This document shows positions 7,181 through 17,065 of a DNA stretch of 64,000 nt, in pieces (positions within the stretch are counted from its first letter, which is position 1; every line of letters starts with the position of its first letter). The notes under the pieces are model-generated. The model was not told the DNA's origin. It searched no databases and worked only from the letters and a program-made list of their open reading frames with translations. The DNA comes from Cerasicoccus maritimus (GTDB lineage Bacteria; Verrucomicrobiota; Verrucomicrobiia; Opitutales; Cerasicoccaceae). A program made the translations under genes and the position numbers. Where the stretch lies: positions 31,958 through 95,957 of the forward strand of contig JAVDPD010000019.1 in the NCBI GenBank assembly GCA_031296935.1. The letters are read 5' to 3'.

Positions 7181-10100
7181 CTAGGTTTGGGGGATTGCAG
7201 GTTGAGCGGGTAACTCGTCTGATTCCGTATCCGTCTCGAGAATGTCCTGACCCTTCAGGTCTTCGAGGATCACGTAGAGGCAGGGTACGAGGACGAGGAT
7301 GATCAGCGTGGCGAACAGGATGCCGAAGCCGAGCGAGATCGCCATGGGGATCATGAAGCGGGCTTGGCGCGAGGTTTCCATAATCATCGGGAAGAGGCCG
7401 CCGAAAGTGGTTAGCGTTGTCAGCACGATGGCGCGGAAACGCGAGGTCGCCGCTTGGGCAATTGCCTCCATCGGAGAAAGACCGTCTTTGCGGAATTGGT
7501 TGGTGCGGTCGATCAGCACGAGCGAGTCGTTGACCACCACGCCGCTCAGCGCGACGATGCCGAAAAGGCTCATAAGGCTCAAATTGTAACCCATGATGAT
7601 GTGGCCGATCACGGCGCCCACGATGCCGAACGGAATCGCGACCATCACAATCGCCGGCTGCGAATAGCTGTTGAAGGGAATGGCCAGCAGGGCATACACA
7701 CCGCCCACCGCGAAGAGCAGGCCAATGATCATGGCGCTGACGCTTTCCTGCATGTCGGCTTGGCGGCCTTCAAAGCTGTAGCTCAGGCCCGGATACTCCG
7801 CTTCGATTTGGGGCATTACGTTGGCCATGATGTCTTCGAGAATAGGTCCGGCGTCGGCGGGGTCGCTGGTGTCCGCAGTCACGTTGAGCACGCGTCGGCC
7901 ATTGCGGCGCGAGATGCTGGTGAAGGCGCGGTCGCGGTCGATGTCCACAGCCTCGATTAGCGGGACCTCACCACCGTTGGGCGTCATGAGAATCAGCGAA
8001 TCAATGTCGGCTTCCGAAGTGCGTTGCTCCTCGGGGAGGCGCACCATGATTTTGATCTCGTGGCGGCCGCGTAATTGGCGAATCGCTTCGGCTCCATAGA
8101 ATGCGCCGCGCACCTGCTGGGCGACATCGCGTGAGGTCAGGCCGAGGCTTTGCGCCTCGGGGCGGACGGTGAAGTTAAACTGCTCCTTGCCGGGCTGGAA
8201 GCCGTCGTTAATGTCCTTGGTTTGCGGGTATTCGCGGAGCTCGCCAGCAAGGCGTTCAGCGGCGGCTTCGAGGATGTCGGTATCGCGGTGGCTGAGCTCG
8301 ACCGTGATGGAATCACCCGAGCCGGGACCACCGCGGTCGGAGGCAAAGCTGCTGGTGTCGATGCCGTAAAGCTGGCCAACTTCTTCGCGCCAAAGCTGCG
8401 TGAACTGCATGGTCGAAATCGGGCGCGTGTTGGCGTCGGTCAGGAAGACGCGGAACTCCACGGCGTGGCTGCCGCCGCTACCCACGAGCGTGTATATGCC
8501 CTTGGAAAGTTGATCGCCGCCATTTTTCGCGACCACGCGTTCGGCGGCGGCGAGGACTTGTTGGCGAATTTTTTCCGTCTGCTCCACGGGCGAACCGTAG
8601 GGGAGCTCGACGGAGGCGTAGGCGTAGTCGGACTCAACGCGCGGCATGAGAATCATGTGCATGCGGCCGCTGTCGACGTATGAGAAAATCAGGGCCATGA
8701 ACGACAGGCCGATGACGACGACCACGTAGCGCCAAGCGAGCACTTTGCGAATCCACGGGCTATAGCGATTCTCAACGAAACTACTGAATGCATTGCCAAA
8801 GCGTTGCTGCGCGTGGTGGAGCTTGCCGCGAATACCCGTTGGGTGGATGTCCTTTTGATGTGAAAGGTGCGCGGGCAAAATGAAGAGCGATTCGATCAGC
8901 GAAATGCTGAACACGGCGATGACGACGATCGGGATCACGCCAAACACTTTCCCCATAAAGCCGGGGATGAAGAACAGCGGCATGAACGCCACGATGTTCG
9001 TCAGCACGCTGAAGACGACCGGCATGGCGACCTCGCGCGCGCCATCAATCGCGGCAACGCCAAAGCTTTTGCCGCGTTGGTGGTGGCTGTAAATATTTTC
9101 GCCGACGACGATGGCGTCGTCCACCACGATGCCGAGCGTGATGATGAACGCGAACATCGTGATCATGTTGATGGTCGTGTCCAGTGGCGGGAAAAACAGG
9201 AATGCGCCGAGGAAGGAGATTGGAATGCCGAGTGTGACCCAGAAGGCGAGGCGCGCTTCCAGGAAGATGCCAAGTACGAGGAGCACGAGTACGAGGCCCA
9301 TCAGCAAATTCTTCACGAGGAGCTCCGCGCGCTGGCGGTAGATCTCGGAGTGGTCGTCCATCACGTCGAGGTGAAGCCCCTCGGGCAGGGTGCCGCGAAG
9401 TTCCTCCACGACTTCCATGGTGGCGTCGGAAACACCGATTGGCGTTTGGTCGCCGATGCGGTAAACTTCGAGCAGCACTACGGGCTCGCCATCGAAGTGT
9501 GCGTAGAGATCGGAGTCTTCTTCGAAGCCGTCGGTGATGGTCGCGATGTCTCCCAGGAGCACACGCACACCGTCGTCGGTGGTGATGATCGGAATGTTTT
9601 CAAACTCGCGGGCGTAGTCGCGGCGCTCTTTAACGCGGACCAGAATTTCGCCCGTGGCCGTCTTGACGCCGCCGCCAGCCAAGTCCAGCGAGGACTGGCT
9701 GACGAGGTCGGCAATGTCGTTGAGCGTGAGTCCGTAGAGGCGCAGGGTTTCGCGCGGAACGTTGATCGTGACTTCATAGTCGCGGGCACCTTCCAGTTCG
9801 ACTTGCGTGACGCCGCTGTTACTGAGCAAGGTATCGCGCACGGTTTCGGCGGCGCTGCGCAACGTCCACTCGTCGAGGTTGCCGTGGAGTGCGAGCGTGA
9901 CCACGCCACGCTTGCGGCTGGCGATGGCGACATTGGGCTCCTCGGCTTCGTCGGGGAACGTGGTGATGCGGTCGATCTCGTTTTTAATCTCGTTCGACAA
10001 CTGCTGCAGGTCGGAACCTTCGGCCAGCTCAATGCTGACCGAGCCGCTGCCTTCGTTGGCGGTCGAGGTGACTTCCTTCACGCCGTCGAGACCTTCCACG

Positions 10101-10336
10101 GCTTCCTCGACAGGGAGCACAATACTCTGCTCCACTTCCTCCGGCGCCGCGCCAGGGTAGCTGACGCTGACGTTGACGAAGTCCATGGTGAACTCCGGGA
10201 AGATCTCCTGCTTGACGCGCAGCATCATGATGCTGCCACCGATGAGGAAGACGAGCATGATGAGGTTCGCGGTGACGGAGTGTCCCGCCATCCAGGCGAT
10301 GGCGCCCTTTTGCTTAGTGAAGGAAGATTTGCTCAT
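7181..10336 (-). CDS. RND efflux pump, HAE1/AcrB type
   Basis: This 1051-residue inner-membrane pump would use proton flow to export drugs or lipophilic compounds through the co-encoded periplasmic and outer-membrane parts. A cytoplasmic N-terminus leads into TM1 (SVTANLIMLVFLIGG). TM4 holds the proton-relay pair in GIVVDDAIVVGENIYSHHQRG, and TM10 has VVVNDSLVLIDRTNQF. Two large periplasmic loops and an internal repeat of the two halves match the family length. The ATG at 10336 follows the MFS stop by 10 bp; a longer upstream start would overlap that gene, so I reject it. It is the last gene of the five-gene efflux operon. Confidence 0.95.
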   Translation of the reverse strand: MSKSSFTKQKGAIAWMAGHSVTANLIMLVFLIGGSIMMLRVKQEIFPEFTMDFVNVSVSYPGAAPEEVEQSIVLPVEEAVEGLDGVKEVTSTANEGSGSVSIELAEGSDLQQLSNEIKNEIDRITTFPDEAEEPNVAIASRKRGVVTLALHGNLDEWTLRSAAETVRDTLLSNSGVTQVELEGARDYEVTINVPRETLRLYGLTLNDIADLVSQSSLDLAGGGVKTATGEILVRVKERRDYAREFENIPIITTDDGVRVLLGDIATITDGFEEDSDLYAHFDGEPVVLLEVYRIGDQTPIGVSDATMEVVEELRGTLPEGLHLDVMDDHSEIYRQRAELLVKNLLMGLVLVLLVLGIFLEARLAFWVTLGIPISFLGAFLFFPPLDTTINMITMFAFIITLGIVVDDAIVVGENIYSHHQRGKSFGVAAIDGAREVAMPVVFSVLTNIVAFMPLFFIPGFMGKVFGVIPIVVIAVFSISLIESLFILPAHLSHQKDIHPTGIRGKLHHAQQRFGNAFSSFVENRYSPWIRKVLAWRYVVVVIGLSFMALIFSYVDSGRMHMILMPRVESDYAYASVELPYGSPVEQTEKIRQQVLAAAERVVAKNGGDQLSKGIYTLVGSGGSHAVEFRVFLTDANTRPISTMQFTQLWREEVGQLYGIDTSSFASDRGGPGSGDSITVELSHRDTDILEAAAERLAGELREYPQTKDINDGFQPGKEQFNFTVRPEAQSLGLTSRDVAQQVRGAFYGAEAIRQLRGRHEIKIMVRLPEEQRTSEADIDSLILMTPNGGEVPLIEAVDIDRDRAFTSISRRNGRRVLNVTADTSDPADAGPILEDIMANVMPQIEAEYPGLSYSFEGRQADMQESVSAMIIGLLFAVGGVYALLAIPFNSYSQPAIVMVAIPFGIVGAVIGHIIMGYNLSLMSLFGIVALSGVVVNDSLVLIDRTNQFRKDGLSPMEAIAQAATSRFRAIVLTTLTTFGGLFPMIMETSRQARFMIPMAISLGFGILFATLIILVLVPCLYVILEDLKGQDILETDTESDELPAQPAIPQT

Positions 10337-10346
10337 TGGGTTATGC

Positions 10347-11549
10347 TTAGGCGGCTTGATGTGCGGGCGTGAATTGCAAGCGACGTTGGATGAATGGCCA
10401 GCCGAGTAATACGGCACCGGGCATTAACAGCATTAAGAAACCGAGCGCGACGATGGGGCATGACCAGCCTCCAGTGGTGAAGGCCATGCAAATGGCGCCC
10501 GCCATGAATTGCGTGAAGATGATCGTGGAGGAAGCCGCGCCGATGTCGCGGTCGACTTGCTCGAGCACGAGGTGGTTGGTCAGCGGGCGGCTGACGCCGG
10601 TGAAGAACCCGAAAATGCTCATGCCGATGACAAAGGCTGCGACGTGCAGCGAGCCAATCGAAAGCAGCACAATGCTGGCGAGGACGCAGCCGATCAGACT
10701 GGATTGAATCAAGGTGCGATCACTGTAGACCTTGAGCAGGCGCGTGCAGATGAATGCGCCGACCATTGAGCTCATCGGCACAGCGGCAAAGAGCAGTGCG
10801 AAAGTAGCTTCACTCAAATGAAAGTGCTCGATATAAACCACACTGGCGATGCCCACGTAGCCCAGAACCGGAGCCGCAATGAGCGTCATGCTGAAGTTGG
10901 CGATGACGAAATTGCGGTTCTGCGAAAGGCGGACAAAGCGGTTGAGCGCTTTGAGTGCGCCGCCGGTTTCGCGAGTTGTTGAACTCTCTTCAAAGTAGAA
11001 CCAGGATAGCACGAGCATGCTGGCGCTGTAAGCGGCGAGGAGCGCAAAGATGGTCTGCCAGGGCGCGTAGTGCATGATGAAGGCACCGACCGACGGCGCA
11101 GCCATCGGCGCGACCATGAGGATGATGCCCAACCAAGCGAGTAGCTTTTGCCGGGCGTGCCCTTCAAAATTATCGCGGCAGTAGGCCATCGTCATGGAGG
11201 ACGGAGCCGCTGCGGCAATGCCTTGCAGGACGCGGAAGACGATCAACTGAACAGGTCCCGTCGCCATGGCGCACAGAGCCGAGGCCAACGCAAACAGCGC
11301 GAGCCCGCCCAGCATGATTGGTCGGCGGCCCCAGCGGTCGGACAGCGATCCGAACACCAGCAAGCTGATGCTGAACGCGACGAACCATAGGACGAGTGAC
11401 AGGTTAATGATGTTCGTGGGCGCGGACCAGGTTTCAGCCAAGTGCGGAATGGCGACCAAATACATATCGGTCGACAAAGGCGGCATCGCGCTCAGCGCCG
11501 CGAGAAAGATCACGCGGCCTTTACTGGGTTCGTTTGTAGTATGACTCAT
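10347..11549 (-). CDS. Bcr/CflA-type MFS drug exporter
   Basis: A 400-residue, 12-helix major-facilitator protein. The N-terminal signature LSAMPPLSTDMYLVAIPHLAE is the Bcr/CflA hallmark, and the cytoplasmic loop 2-3 motif GSLSDRWGRRPIMLGG follows. TM5 carries VAPMAAPSVGAFI, close to the antiporter motif C. Its ATG overlaps the stop of the membrane-fusion gene by four bases (ATGA), so the two are translationally coupled. An MFS pump between an MFP and an RND gene is unusual; it may widen the substrate range or hand substrates to the tripartite system. Substrates are unknown. Confidence 0.92.
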   Translation of the reverse strand: MSHTTNEPSKGRVIFLAALSAMPPLSTDMYLVAIPHLAETWSAPTNIINLSLVLWFVAFSISLLVFGSLSDRWGRRPIMLGGLALFALASALCAMATGPVQLIVFRVLQGIAAAAPSSMTMAYCRDNFEGHARQKLLAWLGIILMVAPMAAPSVGAFIMHYAPWQTIFALLAAYSASMLVLSWFYFEESSTTRETGGALKALNRFVRLSQNRNFVIANFSMTLIAAPVLGYVGIASVVYIEHFHLSEATFALLFAAVPMSSMVGAFICTRLLKVYSDRTLIQSSLIGCVLASIVLLSIGSLHVAAFVIGMSIFGFFTGVSRPLTNHLVLEQVDRDIGAASSTIIFTQFMAGAICMAFTTGGWSCPIVALGFLMLLMPGAVLLGWPFIQRRLQFTPAHQAA

Positions 11550-12793
11550 GAATCGCCTCCATTGCTTTCGGTGGGCAGCGCAGCCGACAGCACGTTGCCA
11601 TCCTCGTCAGCGACGACGAGGCTCAGGCCGGGGGTCGGCATTGCCAGGTTGCTGAGGACGAGGCGCTCGCCGTCGGCCAAACCTTGGTCGACAATCACGA
11701 ACTCGTCGCCTTGCCACACTGGTGTGATGGGGCGGATTTCAAGCTGATCGTTGGCGGCAGCCAACCACACGCGTCCTCCATCGCGGAAGGCTTCGCGGGG
11801 CAGGCTGTAGATATCGTTCATCTCGCGGCCGAGGATTTCGACACGTAAGTAGTCGCCGAGAAGTAGTGGTGGCTGGCCGGCGTTCTCGGCCTTGAGTGAA
11901 AGCGGGTCATCGATGGCGATGATCACGCGGGCCATGCGGCCGTCGGGATCGAGGTCGCCGAGGAGCGAAATGATTTTGCCAATGCGGAACTCGGACTTGC
12001 TGGCGGTCGGGTAAACGCGGGCCGTGCTGCCCGTGTCTTGATCGCTTGCCGGGACGGTGAGCCATTGGAGCTGAGACTTCGGCACCGCAGCGCGAATCCA
12101 ATAAGTGTCGGTGCCAGCGAGGCTGGCGACTTCGCTTTGCGGCGAAACGTAAGAGCCGAGGTCGACGCCTTTCTCCAGCACAATCGCGTTGAACGGCGCG
12201 GTGATGCGTGTGCGGGCCAAGTCGGTCTGGGCCTGTTCGAGGGCGGCTTGCGCCATGGAGACTTGTGCTTCGGCATACTTCAACTGCGGCTGTCGCAGAG
12301 CCAGCGAGGAATCAACGCCCGCGACTTCACTGGCTTCTTGAATGAGCTCCCACTCGCGCTTGGCGATGGTCTGGTTGCCTGCCTCGATCGCCATGTCGCT
12401 CATGACGGAGTCGAGCGTGGCTTGGGCGCTGGCGAGTGCGGTCTGGTAATCGCGGTCGTCAATTTTAACGATGAACTGGCCTTTGGCGATGTGGTTGCCC
12501 TCCGAGAAATCGGGCCCAAGCTCGGTGACTTCGCCGCTGACTTGTGAGCTGAGCGAAATGGAACGCATCGGGATCACGCTGCCCATCGCGCTGACAATGA
12601 TCTGCTCGTTCGTGCGTTCCAGTGGGCGGACCTTGACATTGGCCTGCATCGGCGCCGGCGGTTTGCGGGTGGCCTTCGGGCCTGTCTCGATCAGGACGAC
12701 GCAGACTGCGGCGCAGACGCCGATGATGGCGACGATTGCAATGGTGCGACGCCAGGGAAAACGTTTCTTAGTGGTGGAAGGTTGGTCGGACAT
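11546..12793 (-). CDS. RND-type periplasmic membrane-fusion protein
   Basis: A 415-residue HlyD/AcrA-family adaptor. One N-terminal membrane anchor (IAIVAIIGVCAAVCVVLI, about residues 15-33) is followed by the lipoyl halves (SLSSQVSGEVTELGPDFSEG and ARTRITAPFNAIVLEKGVDLGSYV) flanking a coiled-coil hairpin of about 90 residues, then the beta-barrel and membrane-proximal domains. It joins the RND pump to the outer-membrane factor. Five bases separate it from the outer-membrane factor gene, and its stop overlaps the MFS start. Lacking a lipobox, it is membrane-anchored rather than a lipoprotein. Confidence 0.93.
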   Translation of the reverse strand: MSDQPSTTKKRFPWRRTIAIVAIIGVCAAVCVVLIETGPKATRKPPAPMQANVKVRPLERTNEQIIVSAMGSVIPMRSISLSSQVSGEVTELGPDFSEGNHIAKGQFIVKIDDRDYQTALASAQATLDSVMSDMAIEAGNQTIAKREWELIQEASEVAGVDSSLALRQPQLKYAEAQVSMAQAALEQAQTDLARTRITAPFNAIVLEKGVDLGSYVSPQSEVASLAGTDTYWIRAAVPKSQLQWLTVPASDQDTGSTARVYPTASKSEFRIGKIISLLGDLDPDGRMARVIIAIDDPLSLKAENAGQPPLLLGDYLRVEILGREMNDIYSLPREAFRDGGRVWLAAANDQLEIRPITPVWQGDEFVIVDQGLADGERLVLSNLAMPTPGLSLVVADEDGNVLSAALPTESNGGDS

Positions 12794-12798
12794 GGCAG

Positions 12799-14295
12799 TT
12801 AATTTTCGGAAGTCGTGGTTTCTTGAGCGTCGTCGTTTTCGAGCAGCTCGGCAAAGACGGGCACGAGCGGGATCGTGTCTTCGGGCGAAAGAATGGGCTC
12901 GGGTTGCGGGTTGGTCAGCGGTATGTCGCCACCGAGCGCGAGGTGCAGATCGATGCGGGATTGCAGTAAGTCGGCGAGCAGAGCAATGCGCTCACGTTGC
13001 AGGGATTGGAGCGAAGAAAGGGAGGACGTGACGTCTAGGTAGTTCGTGAGGCCGCTGAGGTAGCGTGATTGCGCCTCGGTGAACTCCTGCTGCGCGGCGT
13101 CCATCTGGCGGTCCATCGCTGCAAGCTCGGCGTAATACCACTGCTCCTTAACCAGTGCGTCGCGCACTTCCTTGTAGGCGGTAAGGACCGTCGTGCGGTA
13201 TTGCAAGAGCGACTGCTTGGCTAGGGCGAGCTGGCGCTCGACTTCGGCCTGACGTTGACCTGCGTCGAAGAGCGGCTGCGCAAGACCGGCCAGGAACGAG
13301 GCGGACCAACTGTCGAACAAATCGGCAAAGGCGCCAGCGGTCGTGGTGGCGTCGACGCTCAAGGTGACCTTGGGCAAACGGTCGGCGCGGGCTTCGGCTA
13401 CGTTCCACTCGGCGGAGTTGAGCGTCTCATAAGCGGCGCGGACATCCGGGCGCTGAAGCAGGAGTTCGGACGGCGCACCCGTGGTGGGGGCAGGGGGCAT
13501 GGTCGGCATGCTAAGGCTGTCCACGGCGAACTCCCAGTCGGCCGGCTGGCCGAGGAGCAACGCGAGCTGATGCTGATAGAGTCGGATTTGCCGCTCCACT
13601 TGCGGGACGATGGTCTCCGCGCTGGCGAGGAGCTGCTTCTGTTGATAAACATCCAAGGCGCTGGCCTGGCCGTTGCCAAACCGCAGCAGAACCAACTCCA
13701 GTTGCGTGCGGTTGGTCGCGACCTGTTGCTCAAGCAGGCGCATGCCGTCGGCCAGCGCGAGGATGTTCAGCCAGGATCCCGCCACATCGCCGCTGAGGGT
13801 GAGGGCGGTTGCCTGGACATCAAATTGACTTACATTGACGAGCGATTGGGCGCTCTCGGCTTGGGCGCGAATGCGGCCCCACAGGTCGACCTCGTAGCCG
13901 ACGCCCGCGCCGAGGGTCCATTGCTCCGTGGAGCCGGTGCGCGTGGAATTCCCTTCGTAGCCTTTGCTCCAGCTAGCCGTGCCGTCGACGGTAGGGTATT
14001 GGCCGACGCCACTGATCACGGCTTGCGCCTGCGCGGCGCGAAGGCGGGCCCAGGCTTCGGCGAGGTCGAGGTTGTCCGCGAGCGCCTGGTCTTCGAGGTC
14101 GTTCAAATCCGGGCGCTCAAACGAGGTCCACCAGGTCGTTTCGCTAGCCGCGTCGGTCACGCTGTCGTGCGTGACGCCGTAGCTCTCAGGCAAGGCTTGC
14201 GGCGAGGACGCACTGGGCGTTTGCGCCGTGTATTGGCAACCGGTCAAAACGCCGAGTGCCAGGGCTGCAGAAAGAGTGAGGAGTTTATTACACAC
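12799..14295 (-). CDS. Outer-membrane efflux lipoprotein, NodT/OprM type
   Basis: A TolC-like channel of 498 residues. I prefer a GTG start at 14295: it yields a signal peptide ending in the lipobox LTGC and overlaps the TetR stop by eight bases, while the longer TTG start at 14340 adds a charged tail before the signal. The two OEP repeats are visible, with long coiled helices (LEDQALADNLDLAEAWARLRAAQAQ, then LLLQRPDVRAAYETLNSAEWNVAEARADRLPKVTLS split across the second half). The signature LQRPDVR is typical of the family. It forms the exit duct of the operon's pump. Confidence 0.9.
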   Translation of the reverse strand: MCNKLLTLSAALALGVLTGCQYTAQTPSASSPQALPESYGVTHDSVTDAASETTWWTSFERPDLNDLEDQALADNLDLAEAWARLRAAQAQAVISGVGQYPTVDGTASWSKGYEGNSTRTGSTEQWTLGAGVGYEVDLWGRIRAQAESAQSLVNVSQFDVQATALTLSGDVAGSWLNILALADGMRLLEQQVATNRTQLELVLLRFGNGQASALDVYQQKQLLASAETIVPQVERQIRLYQHQLALLLGQPADWEFAVDSLSMPTMPPAPTTGAPSELLLQRPDVRAAYETLNSAEWNVAEARADRLPKVTLSVDATTTAGAFADLFDSWSASFLAGLAQPLFDAGQRQAEVERQLALAKQSLLQYRTTVLTAYKEVRDALVKEQWYYAELAAMDRQMDAAQQEFTEAQSRYLSGLTNYLDVTSSLSSLQSLQRERIALLADLLQSRIDLHLALGGDIPLTNPQPEPILSPEDTIPLVPVFAELLENDDAQETTTSEN

Positions 14296-14935
14296 GGGCT
14301 GCGATCTCCGCTTGTTTGTGGTGTAGGCCAGCCAGCGCAAAGCCTACAGTGTGTTGGATCACATGCTCAATGTTGGGCGGCTCCTTGCGTAATTTGCGCT
14401 GGAGCATTTGCCGAATTGAGCGGCTGAAATTGAAAAACTGGAACAACGCCACGATGGAAAGGTGGCTGAGTATGAGGTCCTCTTCGGTGGCTTTGGGACC
14501 GAGTATTTCGCGGACGATGCCGATGATGATGTCGCGCTCTTTTGCCACGAGGTCGCGTAAAATGGTTTCGAGGGCCTCGGTCGGTTCGGCCATTTCCTTG
14601 ACCATCATTTTAGGGAAGAGACTGCCTTCGGATTCGTCAAAAATGCGTCGACAGGCGGCAGACAGGAACTGGCGCAGGCGCTCTTCGGGGGGCAGGGATT
14701 CGTCGCAGGGGAGGGGGAATTTGGCGCTGGCAATTTCGAGCGCGTGCTTGAGGCTGCTTTCATAGAGCTCATATTTGCCGCCAAAGTGATAGCTGACCGC
14801 GGCCTGGTTGGCCTCGGCTTCGTGGCAGATGTCAGCCACGCGCGCCTGGCGGTAACCTTGGGCAGCAAAATGCTCCGCCGCGACCTTGAGCAGGCGTTCG
14901 CAGGTTTCCTCCGACTTCTTGGTTTTGATGGTCAT
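14288..14935 (-). CDS. TetR-family regulator of the efflux operon
   Basis: A 215-residue regulator, first gene of the efflux operon. The N-terminal helix-turn-helix is clear (HFAAQGYRQARVADICHEAE, then QAAVSYHFGGKYELYESS). The C-terminal ligand domain resembles the CerR/YbiH subgroup (LSIVALFQFFNFSRSIRQML). The ATG at 14935 is preferred over a TTG five codons upstream. It probably represses its own operon through the palindrome just upstream (14967-14986) and is relieved by a pump substrate. The downstream outer-membrane factor overlaps its stop codon. Confidence 0.9.
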   Translation of the reverse strand: MTIKTKKSEETCERLLKVAAEHFAAQGYRQARVADICHEAEANQAAVSYHFGGKYELYESSLKHALEIASAKFPLPCDESLPPEERLRQFLSAACRRIFDESEGSLFPKMMVKEMAEPTEALETILRDLVAKERDIIIGIVREILGPKATEEDLILSHLSIVALFQFFNFSRSIRQMLQRKLRKEPPNIEHVIQHTVGFALAGLHHKQAEIAARV

Positions 14936-14966
14936 CACTCCGTCAAACAACCATATTAAACGAAAG

Positions 14967-14986
14967 TTTCAAATGGATATTTGAAA
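14967..14986. promoter_or_regulatory. Likely TetR operator, perfect 8-4-8 palindrome
   Basis: TTTCAAAT-GGAT-ATTTGAAA is a perfect inverted repeat 32 bases upstream of the TetR start, and a further half-site-like TATTTGAAAT follows at 14989-14998. Position and symmetry fit a self-regulating TetR dimer. The AT-rich divergent region up to the histidine kinase start at 15170 holds nothing else I can name. Confidence 0.6.
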
Positions 14987-15169
14987 AATATTTGAAATAC
15001 TTCGATAGCGATGTCCTTTGGACGCTAAAATTACTAGAGTGCTCTAATTTTATTCAGAGTTAATAAGTCTTAGATTGTTAGAGACTTAGATCATTTTTAA
15101 ACGCTTTAAGTATGATTTGTGGTTAATATGTGGGTTGATATCTGAGAGGCTTTACTTCATGCCGTCTCA

Positions 15170-16942
15170 ATGACCGGGTTTGCCAGATACCGTTTGGTAT
15201 GGATTGTATGCATGCTTTTGCTGATTGGTTTTTTGACCAATAGCATCAGTAGCTACTATGTATCTCGCGCCAATGTGCGTGAGACGATTACTGAAAGTTC
15301 GTTGCCCTTGACTTCGGACAACATCTATTCGGTCATTCAGCGGGATCTCCTGCAGCCAACCTTTATCTCGTCGATGATGGCCAATGACGCCTTTCTGCGT
15401 GATTGGGCGATCTCGGGCGAGCAGGATCCGGATCAGTTGCGCCGCTATTTGGACGAAATTCGCCGAGAATACGGAACCGTGACGAGCTTTTTTGTCTCGG
15501 AGGAATCGCGCACCTACTACTATTGGGGCGGGATTTTGAAACAGGTGGATGAGCAAGAGCCGCGCGATGTTTGGTATTTCCGTGTCCGTGAAATCGATGA
15601 GCCATTTGAGATCAATGTCGATGTCGATATGGCCAACAACGACGCCTTAACCGTCTTTGTGAATTACCGCGTTTACGATTACGAACAGAACTTCATTGGT
15701 GTTACGGGCACTGGGCTCACCGTGAACCGCGTTAACGCCATGATTGAGGACTACGAGGCTCGCTTCAATCGAGAGATTTTCTTTGTCGGCGCTGATGGTC
15801 GTATCGTGTTGAGTCCGAGTAACAGCCGACTGGCGGCGTTTGACAACGTGTCTGAGATACCGGGACTTGCTGCTCAGGTCGGTGGTTTGCTGGCAACGCA
15901 GGAGGAGTGTAAGCTGAGCTATCAGCGGGACGGCAAAACGTATTTCCTCAACAGTCGATGGGTGCCGGAACTGCATTGGTATTTGATGGTCGAACAATCA
16001 GAGGACGAGCTGCTTTCGCCCCTGCGTAATACGTTAACGTTTAACATCTTCCTGGCGTTGGTCATCACGGTCATTGTGTCGGGTATGTGCATTTCTGCGA
16101 TTGGTTTGCACCAAAAGCGGCTACAGGTGCGCAATGAAGAGCTCTCCTCGAAGAATGTGGAAATCGAAAGGCAGAAGCATGAGCTTGAGCTGTCTGCCCA
16201 AGAGCTGGCCGACGCCAATGCCGCATTGTCCATGGTGAATCGCGAGAAGGACGACTTTTTGGGGATTGTTGCGCATGACTTGCGTGGGCCCTTGAGTAAT
16301 ATTTTTGGTTTAGCCGATTTGATGAAAGACGGGCTGCGCGGAGACGATACTCAGGCCCGTGAGCTTCTGAGCGATATTCGAAAGTGTGGTAAGCAGATGC
16401 TGGAGTTGATTGGTGACTTGCTTGATGTTAGTTCGATTGAGAGCTTCCACGGGCCGGTGGAGTTGGAGCCCTGTCCGTGGAATCGCTTGGCGGTGGATGT
16501 GCAGGAGCGTTTTCAAGCTCGGGCTGCGGCGAAGCGCATCGAGCTTGTATTACACTTGGATAAGTGCGCCGAGCAGGGAATCCTCACGCGCAGTAAGTGG
16601 ATGGATATTTGCCTGAATAACCTCGTGAACAACGCGATCAAATACGCACCGCAGGGCAGTCAAGTGACGATCGAAACAGCTGTCACGCCGAATGAGGAAT
16701 TTGAATTGCGCGTGCGCGACGCGGGACCCGGGATTCCGGAAGGCGAGCGCGAATTGCTCTTCCAAAAATTTCGTCCACTTTCTTCTCGCCCGAGCGGTGG
16801 CGAACACTCCAGCGGCCTCGGCCTCTACATCGTCCGCAAAATGTGCCAACGGCTCGGCGCTACAGTTGAATTGGAAGAGACGAAGGGGCAGGGGTGCTGC
16901 TTTGTGATCCGGCATCCACGCTACACTACGACACGGATTTAG
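15170..16942 (+). CDS. Membrane sensor histidine kinase
   Basis: A 590-residue sensor kinase with a TM helix near residues 7-26 (LVWIVCMLLLIGFLTN), a periplasmic Cache-like domain of about 270 residues (FFVSEESRTYYYWGG, TVFVNYRVYDYEQNFIGVTG, IFFVGADGRIVLSPS), a second TM near 290-312 and a coiled coil. The HisKA H-box is AHDLRGPLSNIFG (His near 368); the ATPase has the N-box NNAIKYAP, G1 DAGPGIP and G2 GLGLYIV. It should autophosphorylate in response to a periplasmic small-molecule signal. No response regulator lies nearby, so the partner is elsewhere. It is divergent from the efflux operon, but a functional link is only a guess. Confidence 0.93.
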   Translation: MTGFARYRLVWIVCMLLLIGFLTNSISSYYVSRANVRETITESSLPLTSDNIYSVIQRDLLQPTFISSMMANDAFLRDWAISGEQDPDQLRRYLDEIRREYGTVTSFFVSEESRTYYYWGGILKQVDEQEPRDVWYFRVREIDEPFEINVDVDMANNDALTVFVNYRVYDYEQNFIGVTGTGLTVNRVNAMIEDYEARFNREIFFVGADGRIVLSPSNSRLAAFDNVSEIPGLAAQVGGLLATQEECKLSYQRDGKTYFLNSRWVPELHWYLMVEQSEDELLSPLRNTLTFNIFLALVITVIVSGMCISAIGLHQKRLQVRNEELSSKNVEIERQKHELELSAQELADANAALSMVNREKDDFLGIVAHDLRGPLSNIFGLADLMKDGLRGDDTQARELLSDIRKCGKQMLELIGDLLDVSSIESFHGPVELEPCPWNRLAVDVQERFQARAAAKRIELVLHLDKCAEQGILTRSKWMDICLNNLVNNAIKYAPQGSQVTIETAVTPNEEFELRVRDAGPGIPEGERELLFQKFRPLSSRPSGGEHSSGLGLYIVRKMCQRLGATVELEETKGQGCCFVIRHPRYTTTRI

Positions 16943-17065
16943 CGGATCAGCGCAGTTTCTAGGTGATAAAGCTTCAAGCTCACATCGGTGCAGACGGCAT
17001 GCTACACCTCCATTTGCCCGTAAAAACGTCTGATGCACGCCCAGTCAATTTGGATAACCGGAATA

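Noticed and set aside
8867-10372. Long plus-strand open frame of 501 codons
   Set aside because: It lies opposite the RND pump gene, whose motifs are complete; composition is Asp/Ala/Val-biased as expected of GC-rich antisense.
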